A stretch of DNA of 21,742 nt from an uncultured Collinsella sp. (GCA_900752475.1 CAADVJ010000237.1:1-21742); one strand, 5' to 3'. Positions 14,396 to 21,503 are shown, numbered from the stretch's first letter. Notes: a model not told the origin generated them from the letters alone. Translations and numbers: made by a program.

Positions 14396-15051
14396 CGGAG
14401 GATCCTCACCTTCTTATCGATGTAGTTGCCAATATGGCTCACCACAAAGGCCGTGCCCAGGTAGCCGAGCGCCGAGATAAAGAACGCGGCGACGCCGCCG
14501 AGCGAGCGCGTGTTGATATAGCTCACCACGCCGGTGAGCTCTTGCGGCTTAAGCGGCACCTGACTGCCGAGCGCGGTGGTGAGCATGACGGCGATAAAGA
14601 GGTTGGTCATGGGCAGCACGCTCGAGCGCAGCGCCTGCGGAATCACGATCTTGGCGAGGATGCGGCTGAAGCTCATGCCCAGCGAGCGGGCGGCTTCTAC
14701 CTGACCGACGCCGACGGTGTTGATGCCGCTCATAAAGTTTTCGGAGCCAAAGGCCGAGCCCAAAAGGACCGTGGCGACGATAACGCAGGTGCGGTAGGGC
14801 AGAACGACCTTGAGCGGCGGCAGTGCGTAGACGACGATGATAAGCAGCGCGATGCCGGGGATGTTACGGAAGACCTGGACATACAGGTCGCCAAAGACGC
14901 GCAGCGGCTTAAGCGGCGACACGCGCATCACGGTGACAGCGACAGCCAGTACCATGGCGATGGCAAACGACTCAAGCGTCATGCCCCAGGTTGCTAGCAG
15001 CGCGTCGATATAGTTCTGGCCATAGAGCGACCAGAGCTCGGAGAGACTCAT
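14392..15051 (-). CDS. Amino-acid ABC transporter permease (first)
   Basis: A 219-residue permease with about five membrane segments and the EAA coupling motif in the form EAARSLGMSFSRILAKIVIP (positions about 120-139). It is the standard length for GluC/GlnP-like subunits, without the N-terminal extension seen in its partner. GGAGG lies shortly before the ATG. It starts 138 bases downstream of the binding-protein gene, beyond a hairpin that probably lowers expression of the permeases relative to the binding protein. Confidence 0.9.
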   Translation of the reverse strand: MSLSELWSLYGQNYIDALLATWGMTLESFAIAMVLAVAVTVMRVSPLKPLRVFGDLYVQVFRNIPGIALLIIVVYALPPLKVVLPYRTCVIVATVLLGSAFGSENFMSGINTVGVGQVEAARSLGMSFSRILAKIVIPQALRSSVLPMTNLFIAVMLTTALGSQVPLKPQELTGVVSYINTRSLGGVAAFFISALGYLGTAFVVSHIGNYIDKKVRILR

Positions 15052-15075
15052 GCGGACCTCCCGCCGATAAGGAAA

Positions 15076-15101
15076 GGGGCTCCCGTGTGTACGGAAGCCC
15101 C
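15076..15101 (-). terminator. Hairpin between binding-protein and permease genes
   Basis: Arms 15076-15086 and 15091-15101 pair at 10 of 11 positions with a 4-base loop. On the minus strand the stem is followed by TTTCCTTAT. Its place after the binding-protein gene suggests partial termination or mRNA stabilisation, giving an excess of binding protein. Confidence 0.7.
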
Positions 15102-15189
15102 GACAACTCAGTGAGGAAACAGTTTACCGCAATAAAGCGCATCATGCGTTTCCGTATGGTTTCGTTGCGGTCGTTACCAGGCTCGCTGC

Positions 15190-16185
15190 CTAGGCGTCGA
15201 TCTCGGGCAGCTCGGGAACATTGGTGTCGCCCGTACGGTCGCCGATGCAGATCTGCCACAGCTCGGTCCAGGTGCCATCATCCTCGATCTTCTTAAGGAA
15301 GTCGTTGACAAAGGCGACGCCGTCGGAATCGAGCGGCAGACCGATGCCATAGGGCTCCTTGCTGCCGAAGGGCTTGCCGGCGATCTTGTACTTACCGGGC
15401 TCGCGGACCAGGGCGCTCTGCTGCATGTTGTTATCGATGACGTAGGCGTCAACGCGGCCCTGCTGGAGTGCCTGACGGGCCTCCTCGTCGGTCTTGAACT
15501 CCTGCTGGCTGGCCTTGGGAGCGAACTCCTCCAGGATGGCGGGGCCGTTGGAGCCGGACTGGACGGCAACGTTCTTGTCGGCCAGGTCGTCGACGCTCTT
15601 GATGTCATCGCTGTCAGCGAGCACCAGGATGGCCTGCTGGGTGTAGTAGTAGGGGCCGGCAAAGGAGACGAGCTTCTTGCGCTCGTCAGTGATGGTGTAG
15701 GTGGCAAAGACGGCGTCGACCTGGCCGTTCTGCAGGACGGACTCGCGCGTGTCCGAGGTCACCTGGGTGATCTCGACCTTGTTCTCGCCCAAGATGTAGT
15801 TGGACAGAAGCTGCGCGATGCCGGCATCGAAGCCGCGGGTCTGGCCGTCTTTCTCGTTGAGGAGGGAGAAGAGTGTGGAAGTCTGAACGCCACCGATCTT
15901 AAAGACGCCGGCGTCCTTGACGGCCGTGGCCCAGGTGCTGGCGGCGATGGCATCGTCATCGGCCTTGGGGCCGTTGTCGACGAGCTTGTCGAATGCCTTG
16001 GCGTCGAGCGTGGTGGAAGCTTCGGTATCATTGGAGCTCTTGGAAGAGCCGGCGGCGGAACCCTTGTCGGCCTCGGCGCTGGTGTCGGAGCAGCCGGCAA
16101 GACCAAGGCCGGCGACGGTTGCGAAGGTGGCGGCAACGAAGCCGCGGCGGTCGAGAACGACCTGCTGGGAGAGGTTCTTGCTCAT
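15190..16185 (-). CDS. Amino-acid ABC transporter substrate-binding lipoprotein (Tat-type signal)
   Basis: A 331-residue extracellular binding protein of solute-binding family 3. The N terminus has VLDRRGFVAA (R13-R14, a twin-arginine pattern), a hydrophobic stretch and the lipobox LAGC with C32 as the lipidated residue. A Ser/Asp/Ala-rich linker of about 30 residues follows, then the mature domain with GFDAGIAQLL, the D-A-V-F-A-T-Y-T-I-T-D-E-R region and the PYYYTQQAILV hinge segment, which fit glutamate/glutamine binders. Folded export before lipid anchoring is implied by the Tat signal. It is first in the operon, with a strong promoter upstream and GAAAGG 9 bases before the ATG. Confidence 0.92.
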   Translation of the reverse strand: MSKNLSQQVVLDRRGFVAATFATVAGLGLAGCSDTSAEADKGSAAGSSKSSNDTEASTTLDAKAFDKLVDNGPKADDDAIAASTWATAVKDAGVFKIGGVQTSTLFSLLNEKDGQTRGFDAGIAQLLSNYILGENKVEITQVTSDTRESVLQNGQVDAVFATYTITDERKKLVSFAGPYYYTQQAILVLADSDDIKSVDDLADKNVAVQSGSNGPAILEEFAPKASQQEFKTDEEARQALQQGRVDAYVIDNNMQQSALVREPGKYKIAGKPFGSKEPYGIGLPLDSDGVAFVNDFLKKIEDDGTWTELWQICIGDRTGDTNVPELPEIDA

Positions 16186-16228
16186 GGTAGAACACCTTTC
16201 TCAATAAAATCCCTAGCGGTTGAGTAGA

Positions 16229-16258
16229 GTTATACCCTATCGCGCTCAAATGGGTCAA
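16229..16258 (-). promoter_or_regulatory. Promoter of the amino-acid uptake operon
   Basis: On the minus strand TTGACC (16258-16253) and TATAAC (16234-16229) are 18 bases apart, each 5 of 6 to consensus. The binding-protein start codon lies 43 bases downstream of the -10 box. Confidence 0.75.
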
Positions 16259-16421
16259 CACGAAATAACTCAGAAACATACTTACCTTATGGGTTATTGT
16301 ATCTACCAAAAAGGGACAGGTTTATTTTGGCAGGTTTTATCTGGGTAAACGTCGCTTATTGCAGCTGAGATAACGCTTTGCAGACGACATGGTCGGTGCG
16401 GCGGCATGCCTTGCTGCTTTG

Positions 16422-16639
16422 TCTCAATCTGTAACAGTTAGACGAGGAAATGGGTTCTACCTGTTACAGATCGAGATTTTCTCTTCAGGGGAATTCGAAT
16501 GTCTCAATCTGTAACATCTGGACGGTCAAAAGGTCCCTATCTGTTACAGATTGAGACAAAGGTCTGGGACTACGACGTCTTATCTAGATCTGTAACAGTT
16601 AGACGGAAATTCGGGCCCTAGATGTTACAGATTGAGATA
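16422..16639. repeat. Tandem array of three related hairpin repeats (79-80-base period)
   Basis: Three inverted repeats start at 16422, 16500 and 16581. Each has a left arm containing ATCTGTAACA and a right arm containing TGTTACAGAT. Pairs: 16422-16437 with 16461-16476 (one mismatch); 16500-16516 with 16542-16558 (17 bp, perfect); 16581-16597 with 16623-16639 (two mismatches). The loop regions share a GACG-centred piece (TTAGACG, CTGGACG, TTAGACG). The array fills most of the 509-base gap between the binding-protein gene and dxs; apart from the promoter at 16229-16258 and the dxs terminator I see nothing else there (16259-16421 is featureless). Confidence 0.85.
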
Positions 16640-16656
16640 ATCGCGTCGCGAAAATA

Positions 16657-16693
16657 AAAACCTCCGCAGGGGCGCTTCCCTTGCGGAGGTTTT
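16657..16693 (-). terminator. Intrinsic terminator of dxs
   Basis: A 12-bp perfect stem (AAAACCTCCGCA at 16657-16668 with 16682-16693) and 13-base loop, directly after the dxs stop codon (16697-16695). On the minus strand the stem ends in GGTTTTTATTTT, a proper U-rich tail. Confidence 0.92.
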
Positions 16694-16694
16694 C

Positions 16695-18476
16695 TTACTT
16701 GTTGAGTAGTCTCACGGCTTCGGCGGCCATATTCTCGACCGTCATGCCGTTTTGAGCGAGCAGTTCGTTGGGGTCGTAGCGGTCGGGGAAGCCCTTGGCG
16801 ATGCCGAAGGTGCGCGTGCGCAACGGCGTGCATGCCAGATAACATGCTACGCGCTCGCCCCAGCCGCCGTCCAAGATGCCGTCCTCGAGGGTGACGACAA
16901 CGCGATGCTCGGCGGCAAGACTGTCGAGGAACTCGCGGTCGAGCTCGGTTGCAAAGCGCGGGTTGACGAGCGTGGCCTCGATGCCGTACTCGGCAGTCAG
17001 ACGGTTTGCCACGCGCTCGCCCAGCTCAAAGAAATCGCCGAGTGCGAGCACGGCTACGTCGCGACCCTGGCGCACCGCGTTGTAGCGAACGGCGCTGTAG
17101 TCGGTGTCTTCGGCGGGCGCAAGGTCGGGACGGCTCACCAGGCCGATGCCCGGTACGCGGATCGCCACGGGATGCTTGCGGTGGTCGAGCGACCAGCTCA
17201 ACATGGACAGATATTCCTCCATGCAGGCCGGCGCCAAGTAGTGCATGTTGGGAAGACCGCCCAGCATGGAAATATCAAAGAACGAGAGGTGCGTCTCGGA
17301 TGTGGTGCCAAAGATCGACGCGCCAAACACCAAGATGGTTGCGGGGGCATCGTTGAGGCACAGGTCGTGCCACAGCTCGTCGTAGGCGCGCTGCAAAAAC
17401 GTGCCGTACACACCAAAGACTGGCTTGGCGCCCGAGCGCGCAAGCGCGGTGGCAAAAGTTACGGCGTGCTCCTCGGCAATGCCCACATCGACGAACTGTT
17501 TGCCGGCGGCAGCGCGAAGCTCGGGTGTAAAGCCCATGATGTAGGGCGTGGCGGCCGTGATGCCCACGACCTGCGGATCGCGCTCGATGGCGGCGCTGAG
17601 CGCCTCGCCCGTAATATCGGCATAGGTGCGCGGTGCGGGCTCGCTCGGATGGCCCGGGCAGAGCTTGCGGCCGGTCGCCATGTCAAAGGGGCCTACGTGA
17701 TGCCAGCGCTCGGGGTCGTTTTGGGCCGGCTCAAAGCCCTTGCCCTTGGCGGTGGAGACATGGAGCACGATGGGATGATCGATATTGCGCAGTTCCTGCA
17801 GCGCGTCGACGAGGGCCAACACATCGTTACCGGCGTCCAGATAGCGGTAGTCGAGCCCCATCGCGCGGAAAACGTTGCGCTCACAGGTACCGTTGCTGGC
17901 GCGCAGCTCGGCCAGATTGCGATACAGGCCGCCATGGTTCTCGGCAATGGACTGGTCGTTATCGTTGACGATGATGATCAGGTTGCTGTCGAGCTCGGCG
18001 GCATTGTTAAAGCCCTCAAACGCCAAGCCGCCCGAAAGCGAGCCGTCGCCAATGATGGCGATGACGTTGTATGCATCGCCCGCCAGGTCACGAGCGTGCG
18101 CCAGGCCGCAGCCCAGGCTCACCGAGGTCGAGGTGTGCCCCATGGCAAACAGGTCATGCTCAGACTCGTCGGGATTGGCAAAGCCAGAAGCCTCACCATA
18201 ACGCTCCGGATCGATATAAGTGTACGCGCGCCCCGTCAGCGCCTTGTGGGCGTAGGTCTGGTGCGAAACGTCAAAGACAATCTTGTCGATGGGGGAGTTA
18301 AACACGCGATGAAGCGCAACCGTAAGCTCAACGACGCCCAGGTTGGGGGCAACGTGCCCGCCGACGGCGGCGGAGCTTTCGAGGATTGCCTGGCGGATCT
18401 CGCCGCAGAGCAGCGGAAGCTCGGCGCGGTCGAGAGCCTTGACGTCCTCGGGCGTTGTCGTTTGCGTAAGCAGCAT
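16695..18476 (-). CDS. dxs: 1-deoxy-D-xylulose-5-phosphate synthase family protein (variant subclass)
   Basis: A 593-residue thiamine-diphosphate enzyme of the DXS family, which joins pyruvate and glyceraldehyde 3-phosphate to make DXP for isoprenoids, thiamine and pyridoxal. Visible are GGHVAPNLG (H41), the GDGSLSGG...ND ThDP/Mg motif (143-145 with N171-N173), the catalytic glutamate region VGIAEEHAVTF (E335), TFLQRAYDELWHD (359-371) and the C-terminal transketolase domain. It departs from the common form: FGTTSETHLSFFDISMLGG (389-407) stands where most DXS have a GADG-THQGAFD segment, and it is about 30 residues shorter. Such forms occur in Firmicutes next to or instead of canonical DXS, so its exact role is less certain than the family. 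It has its own terminator; the start has GGAG 12 bases upstream. Confidence 0.82.
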   Translation of the reverse strand: MLLTQTTTPEDVKALDRAELPLLCGEIRQAILESSAAVGGHVAPNLGVVELTVALHRVFNSPIDKIVFDVSHQTYAHKALTGRAYTYIDPERYGEASGFANPDESEHDLFAMGHTSTSVSLGCGLAHARDLAGDAYNVIAIIGDGSLSGGLAFEGFNNAAELDSNLIIIVNDNDQSIAENHGGLYRNLAELRASNGTCERNVFRAMGLDYRYLDAGNDVLALVDALQELRNIDHPIVLHVSTAKGKGFEPAQNDPERWHHVGPFDMATGRKLCPGHPSEPAPRTYADITGEALSAAIERDPQVVGITAATPYIMGFTPELRAAAGKQFVDVGIAEEHAVTFATALARSGAKPVFGVYGTFLQRAYDELWHDLCLNDAPATILVFGASIFGTTSETHLSFFDISMLGGLPNMHYLAPACMEEYLSMLSWSLDHRKHPVAIRVPGIGLVSRPDLAPAEDTDYSAVRYNAVRQGRDVAVLALGDFFELGERVANRLTAEYGIEATLVNPRFATELDREFLDSLAAEHRVVVTLEDGILDGGWGERVACYLACTPLRTRTFGIAKGFPDRYDPNELLAQNGMTVENMAAEAVRLLNK

Positions 18477-18501
18477 CGTTGTGGGTTACTCCATGCGAAT
18501 C

Positions 18502-18515
18502 GAGCGCCGGCGCTC
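18502..18515. promoter_or_regulatory. 14-bp perfect palindrome in the dxs leader
   Basis: GAGCGCCGGCGCTC is perfectly self-complementary and lies 26 bases upstream of the dxs start codon. It may be a protein-binding site or a small RNA hairpin; GC-rich palindromes can also arise by chance in this genome. Confidence 0.3.
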
Positions 18516-18600
18516 CCTCGGCCGACACAATTGCACAAGACAGTCTCGCACATTTTGGCGTTTGATATGTGACGGCGGCGCGGTAATTCGACAACTGGTG

Positions 18601-18618
18601 GGGCAAAACGTTTTGTCC
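18601..18618. promoter_or_regulatory. LacI-type operator-like palindrome in the dxs/HD intergenic region
   Basis: GGGCAAAACGTTTTGTCC is symmetrical around a central CG (one G-T pair off perfect), the pattern of LacI/PurR-family operators. It sits between two divergent genes and could serve either. No LacI-type regulator is encoded in the window. Confidence 0.4.
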
Positions 18619-18704
18619 GATGCCATACTGATAGATTCGATGATGATTTTATTCAATGCGTGCAGGCCGTGGCTTGTCGCCGTGGGCCGCTGGAAGGAGG
18701 CAGC

Positions 18705-19241
18705 ATGTCCGATGTCGTTCGTGCCGAGAAAATCGCGTGCGAAGTGGACCATGCTGCCCGTCAACTGGCACAGGCGGGCCGTCTGGACCTGACGCGCGAG
18801 TTTATCCAGCATGGCGATGTGACGGTGTATGCGCATGTGACCTCGGTAGCGCAGGCGAGTCTGTCCTTTGCCGAGCGCTTGGGCCGCGTCGGTGTCTCGG
18901 TTGACCGCGCCTCGTTGCTGCGCGGGGCCCTGCTGCACGATTACTTTCTCTATGACTGGCACGATCCCGACCCAAGCCATCGGCTGCATGGCTTTCGCCA
19001 CCCGTTTTTTGCCCTGGCGCGAGCCGAAGAGGATTTTGAGCTGACGCCGCGCGAGCGGAATATCATCGCGCGCCATATGTTTCCGCTGGTACCGGTGCCG
19101 CCGACGTGTCGCGAGGCATGGATTGTGTGTCTGGCGGATAAATGGTGCGCGCTGCGCGAGACGGTCGCCGGACGTCTGCCGCGCAAGGACGAGGCGGACG
19201 ATGGTATGAGCAGCGAATCGAGTGAGAAGAGGAGAGGATAG
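18705..19241 (+). CDS. HD-domain phosphohydrolase
   Basis: A 178-residue protein with a single HD domain. Metal ligands read H44 (VYAHV), H78-D79 (ALLHDYFLYDW), H124 (IARHMFPL) and D145 (CLADKW). HD proteins of this size hydrolyse nucleotides or other phosphoesters; the substrate is not evident. The DxFLYDWHD segment after the HD pair is characteristic of a group widespread in gut Firmicutes and Actinobacteria, as I recall it. GGAAGGAGG lies 4 bases before the chosen ATG; an upstream in-frame GTG has no such site. The CmpB-like gene starts 4 bases after its stop codon, so they form a two-gene unit, an arrangement that suggests a shared process. Confidence 0.85.
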   Translation: MSDVVRAEKIACEVDHAARQLAQAGRLDLTREFIQHGDVTVYAHVTSVAQASLSFAERLGRVGVSVDRASLLRGALLHDYFLYDWHDPDPSHRLHGFRHPFFALARAEEDFELTPRERNIIARHMFPLVPVPPTCREAWIVCLADKWCALRETVAGRLPRKDEADDGMSSESSEKRRG

Positions 19242-19244
19242 ACG

Positions 19245-20264
19245 GTGGGGACCGCGATCGACATGGCATTTGACGGCGCGACGCTTGCCGCCTGTCCGCT
19301 TTCGGCGCTGGTGCTCTCGTTCGCCTTCTACGGTTTCTGCGGCTGGGCATGGGAATCGACAGTCTGCGCCATGCTCAACCACGGGCGCTTTGCCAACAGC
19401 GGCTTTTTGCTGGGACCGTGCTGCCCCATCTATGGCGCGGGTGGCATTGCCTGCTGGCTGCTGTTGCGCGGAATTCCTGACGCGTCGAGCCAGTTTGTCG
19501 CGGCAGCGCTCGTATGCAGCGTGATTGAGTACAGCGTGAGCGTGCTGCTAGAAAAAACAACAGGCGCTCGCTTTTGGGACTATTCGCACCTGCCGTTTAA
19601 CCTGCACGGACGCATCTGTCTGTACTGGGCATGCGCGTTTGGCTTGGGTGCGTTGTGCATTTGCCGTTTAGTGGAGCCGGCATTGTTGGGGCTGCTTGGC
19701 CATCTGCCGGTGCTGATTGTGCGGCTATCCGCCTTTATCGTCGCGGTTGCGATGATGGTCGACGCGGTGTTCTCGTTGGCGAGCTGGCGGCGTCTGTCCG
19801 ATCAGCTGGAGCGCGTGCGCGCCGACCTTGCCGACCGCATCAACGAGTCGCTTGCCGATGCGTCCGACTCCATGCTCGAACGTATTCCCGATTCGGCGAT
19901 CGACTCGGTGGCACAGACGCATATCCGCAGCCGTGCCGTTAACGCGTGGCTGGCGGAGCTGGGCGATGCGACGCTCGATGCCCTTCGTGAGAAGGCTTCG
20001 ATGCCGACGTTTATCTCGGAGGGTGCTCGCGGCCTGGCGCTCGCTGCCCGCCGCGTGGCCGATGCCGCGCCGAGCATGCCGCGTCCGTCGCTCAGTCGTC
20101 GCCTTGCCGGCAAGCGCATGAGCCGTCCGGTACCGAGCGTGTCGATCAGTCGTCGTGACCTGCGCTTTTTCAATGCCTTCCCGCGCCTGCGCATCAATCG
20201 CTACGAAGGTGTCATTCGAGCAACTAATCTCCGCGACCGCGCCCACGAGCTGTTTCGGCGCTAG
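19245..20264 (+). CDS. CmpB-like membrane protein (putative ABC transporter permease family, PF06541-type)
   Basis: A 339-residue protein. The N-terminal half (about 20-180) has four to five membrane segments with the family motifs FYGFCGWAWES (28-38), NSGFLLGPCCPIYGAG (51-66), IEY (94-96) and WDYSHLPFNLHGRICL (111-126). The C-terminal 150 residues are soluble, Arg-rich and partly helical. Although the family is labelled as an ABC permease, no ATPase lies nearby and the function is unproven. I chose the GTG at 19245, with AGGAGAGGA upstream and 3 bases after the HD stop codon; an ATG at 19263 is an alternative. Confidence 0.82.
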   Translation: MGTAIDMAFDGATLAACPLSALVLSFAFYGFCGWAWESTVCAMLNHGRFANSGFLLGPCCPIYGAGGIACWLLLRGIPDASSQFVAAALVCSVIEYSVSVLLEKTTGARFWDYSHLPFNLHGRICLYWACAFGLGALCICRLVEPALLGLLGHLPVLIVRLSAFIVAVAMMVDAVFSLASWRRLSDQLERVRADLADRINESLADASDSMLERIPDSAIDSVAQTHIRSRAVNAWLAELGDATLDALREKASMPTFISEGARGLALAARRVADAAPSMPRPSLSRRLAGKRMSRPVPSVSISRRDLRFFNAFPRLRINRYEGVIRATNLRDRAHELFRR

Positions 20265-20344
20265 CCGGGACGGGCGCGCTCACGGCTCCCTTGCTCGCGT
20301 ATTTCCCGTCCGTTTCGCGTCCGTTGCCGCGCCGTTTCCAAGAT

Positions 20345-20437
20345 TGCGGCACCGTTGGAGACGGCAAGATTTGGGTCGAGCCGGTCGAAGAAGTTATCCG
20401 TATCCGCACCGGCGAACACGGCCCCGCCGCGGTGTAG
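20345..20437 (+). pseudogene. Remnant of a P-II nitrogen regulator gene (C-terminal 30 codons)
   Basis: In frame with the TAG at 20435-20437 the sequence reads CGT-VGDGKIW, then EPVEEVIRIRTGEHGPAAV. This is the C-terminal signature of P-II proteins (GlnB/GlnK): G-x-x-GDGKIFV-x-x-V-E-x-x-x-RIRTGE-x-G. The rest of the roughly 112-residue protein is missing. Upstream in this frame I see neither the T-loop nor a plausible start codon, and the preceding 80 bases do not resemble P-II in any frame I read. It is thus a truncated leftover, followed by a hairpin that may be its old terminator. Confidence 0.8.
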
Positions 20438-20453
20438 GACAATCTTTCGCCTG

Positions 20454-20483
20454 ACGGGCGTGCCTCTCTTGGGGTGCGCCCGT
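20454..20483 (+). terminator. Hairpin after the P-II remnant
   Basis: ACGGGCG (20454-20460) pairs with CGCCCGT (20477-20483) around a 16-base loop, followed only by TCTC. It overlaps the presumed promoter of the HAD gene. It may be the relic terminator of the lost P-II gene. Confidence 0.4.
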
Positions 20484-20496
20484 TCTCGTCTACAAT
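20469..20496 (+). promoter_or_regulatory. Probable promoter of the HAD phosphatase gene
   Basis: TACAAT (20491-20496, 5 of 6) with TTGGGG (20469-20474, 3 of 6) 16 bases upstream; the start codon follows 28 bases after the -10 box. Confidence 0.45.
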
Positions 20497-20524
20497 ATCG
20501 TGCAGACGAAGGAGAGGCATGCCC

Positions 20525-21382
20525 ATGATCAAGATGTTTGCGAGTGACTTAGACGGAACGCTGCTGAACGCCCTGCATGAGGCGGATGGGACCATCCGCC
20601 GTGCCATTCGCGAGCTGACCGAGGCTGGCCTGCATGTGGTTCCCGCGACCGGACGCTCGACGCTGCCGATCGGCGAGCATGGCTTTACGGGCCTGACGCT
20701 TGACGCCTGCTGCTCCAACGGATCCATCGTGCGCGACAGTCATGGCGAGGTGCTCAAGACCTGGACCATTGACCCGCAGATTACCGAGGAGCTGCTTAAG
20801 GCGTTCCCGGACATTTGCTTTGACTGCTCCACGCCCGATGGCATGTTTTCGAGCGGTTCGTTCGAGATGCACCAGGCGGGTTTTAAGAAAGACAGCCCTA
20901 TCAAGCGCATCGTGATGCGCGGCATGCGTGCGCGTGGCGGGTACCACGAGGAACAGTACTTCGACCAGTCGATCGGTGACATCCTTCGCCACGATGTGTG
21001 CAAGATCAACTGCCGCGTGACCTCGCCCGAGCTGGAGCGCGACCTTAAGGCCTATCTTGCCGAGCGCTCGGACCGTGTGGTCAACGCGCCGTTCGATCCG
21101 GTGATGTTCGAGATCACGGACGTGGCGTGCAACAAGGGCGAGAGCGTGGCCTGGCTGGCGGGCTACTACGGTATTGCCGAGGACGAGGTCGCGGTTTACG
21201 GCGACGGCGGCAACGACATCGCCATGCTCAAGCGTTTCCGTCACAGCTATGCCACCAAGAATGGCAGTGACGCGGCCAAGGCCGCCGCGAGCGCGACTAT
21301 CGGCAGCTGCATGGTCCACGCCGTTCCCAAACACATGCTCGCCACCATGCACAAGCAAAACTCCCGCACCGTCATCGAATAA
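20525..21382 (+). CDS. Cof-type HAD-superfamily phosphatase
   Basis: A 285-residue sugar-phosphate/flavin-phosphatase-like hydrolase. Motif I is DLDGT (D8, D10), motif II ATGR (T42), motif III around CNKGE (K204) and motif IV YGDGGNDIAML (D227, D231). The C2-type cap lies between motifs II and III. Cof-type enzymes dephosphorylate various sugar phosphates and cofactors; the substrate is not predictable. The start at 20525 is chosen because GGAGAGG lies 7 bases upstream, whereas the ATG at 20519 is only 1 base away from it. It is monocistronic; a hairpin begins immediately after the TAA. Confidence 0.9.
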   Translation: MIKMFASDLDGTLLNALHEADGTIRRAIRELTEAGLHVVPATGRSTLPIGEHGFTGLTLDACCSNGSIVRDSHGEVLKTWTIDPQITEELLKAFPDICFDCSTPDGMFSSGSFEMHQAGFKKDSPIKRIVMRGMRARGGYHEEQYFDQSIGDILRHDVCKINCRVTSPELERDLKAYLAERSDRVVNAPFDPVMFEITDVACNKGESVAWLAGYYGIAEDEVAVYGDGGNDIAMLKRFRHSYATKNGSDAAKAAASATIGSCMVHAVPKHMLATMHKQNSRTVIE

Positions 21383-21411
21383 TGTGACAAAGGGACAGCC
21401 CCTTTGTCACA
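21383..21411. repeat. 12-bp inverted repeat after the HAD gene
   Basis: TGTGACAAAGGG (21383-21394) and CCCTTTGTCACA (21400-21411) pair perfectly around a 5-base loop, directly after the stop codon. There is no T-run beyond the stem. The GACAAAGGGACAG core is echoed at 16309-16320 (AAAAGGGACAGG) and in the hairpin at 12717-12750. It may act as a terminator or belong to a dispersed repeat family. Confidence 0.65.
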
Positions 21412-21434
21412 GGTGACGCTGGTCTCTTGAAATA

Positions 21435-21448
21435 CGAACAAACATTCG
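21435..21448. promoter_or_regulatory. LexA (SOS) box-like palindrome
   Basis: CGAACAAACATTCG differs at one conserved position (A instead of G) from the Gram-positive LexA pattern CGAAC-N4-GTTCG. It overlaps the -35 region of the promoter for the small membrane peptide, the expected place for a repressor. Confidence 0.4.
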
Positions 21449-21474
21449 CATATCTAACTGCGCTTTGATAGAAT
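21445..21474 (+). promoter_or_regulatory. Promoter of the small membrane peptide
   Basis: TTCGCA (21445-21450, 4 of 6), an 18-base spacer and TAGAAT (21469-21474, 5 of 6). The start codon is 65 bases further on, giving a leader of about 57 bases. Confidence 0.5.
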
Positions 21475-21503
21475 TGATACTGTTGGCGGCAGTTCCATGT
21501 GCC

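Noticed and set aside
16389..16514. Small open frame of about 40 codons in the gap between the binding-protein gene and dxs
   Set aside because: There is no ribosome binding site, and it runs through the hairpin repeats.
16422..16639. CRISPR array
   Set aside because: There are only three units, each an inverted repeat with its own two arms; the direct repeat-spacer layout and cas genes are missing.
16752..18572. A long plus-strand open frame of about 600 codons opposite dxs
   Set aside because: It is antisense to a gene with clear DXS motifs in every segment; its translation has no domain signal and reflects GC-rich codon structure.
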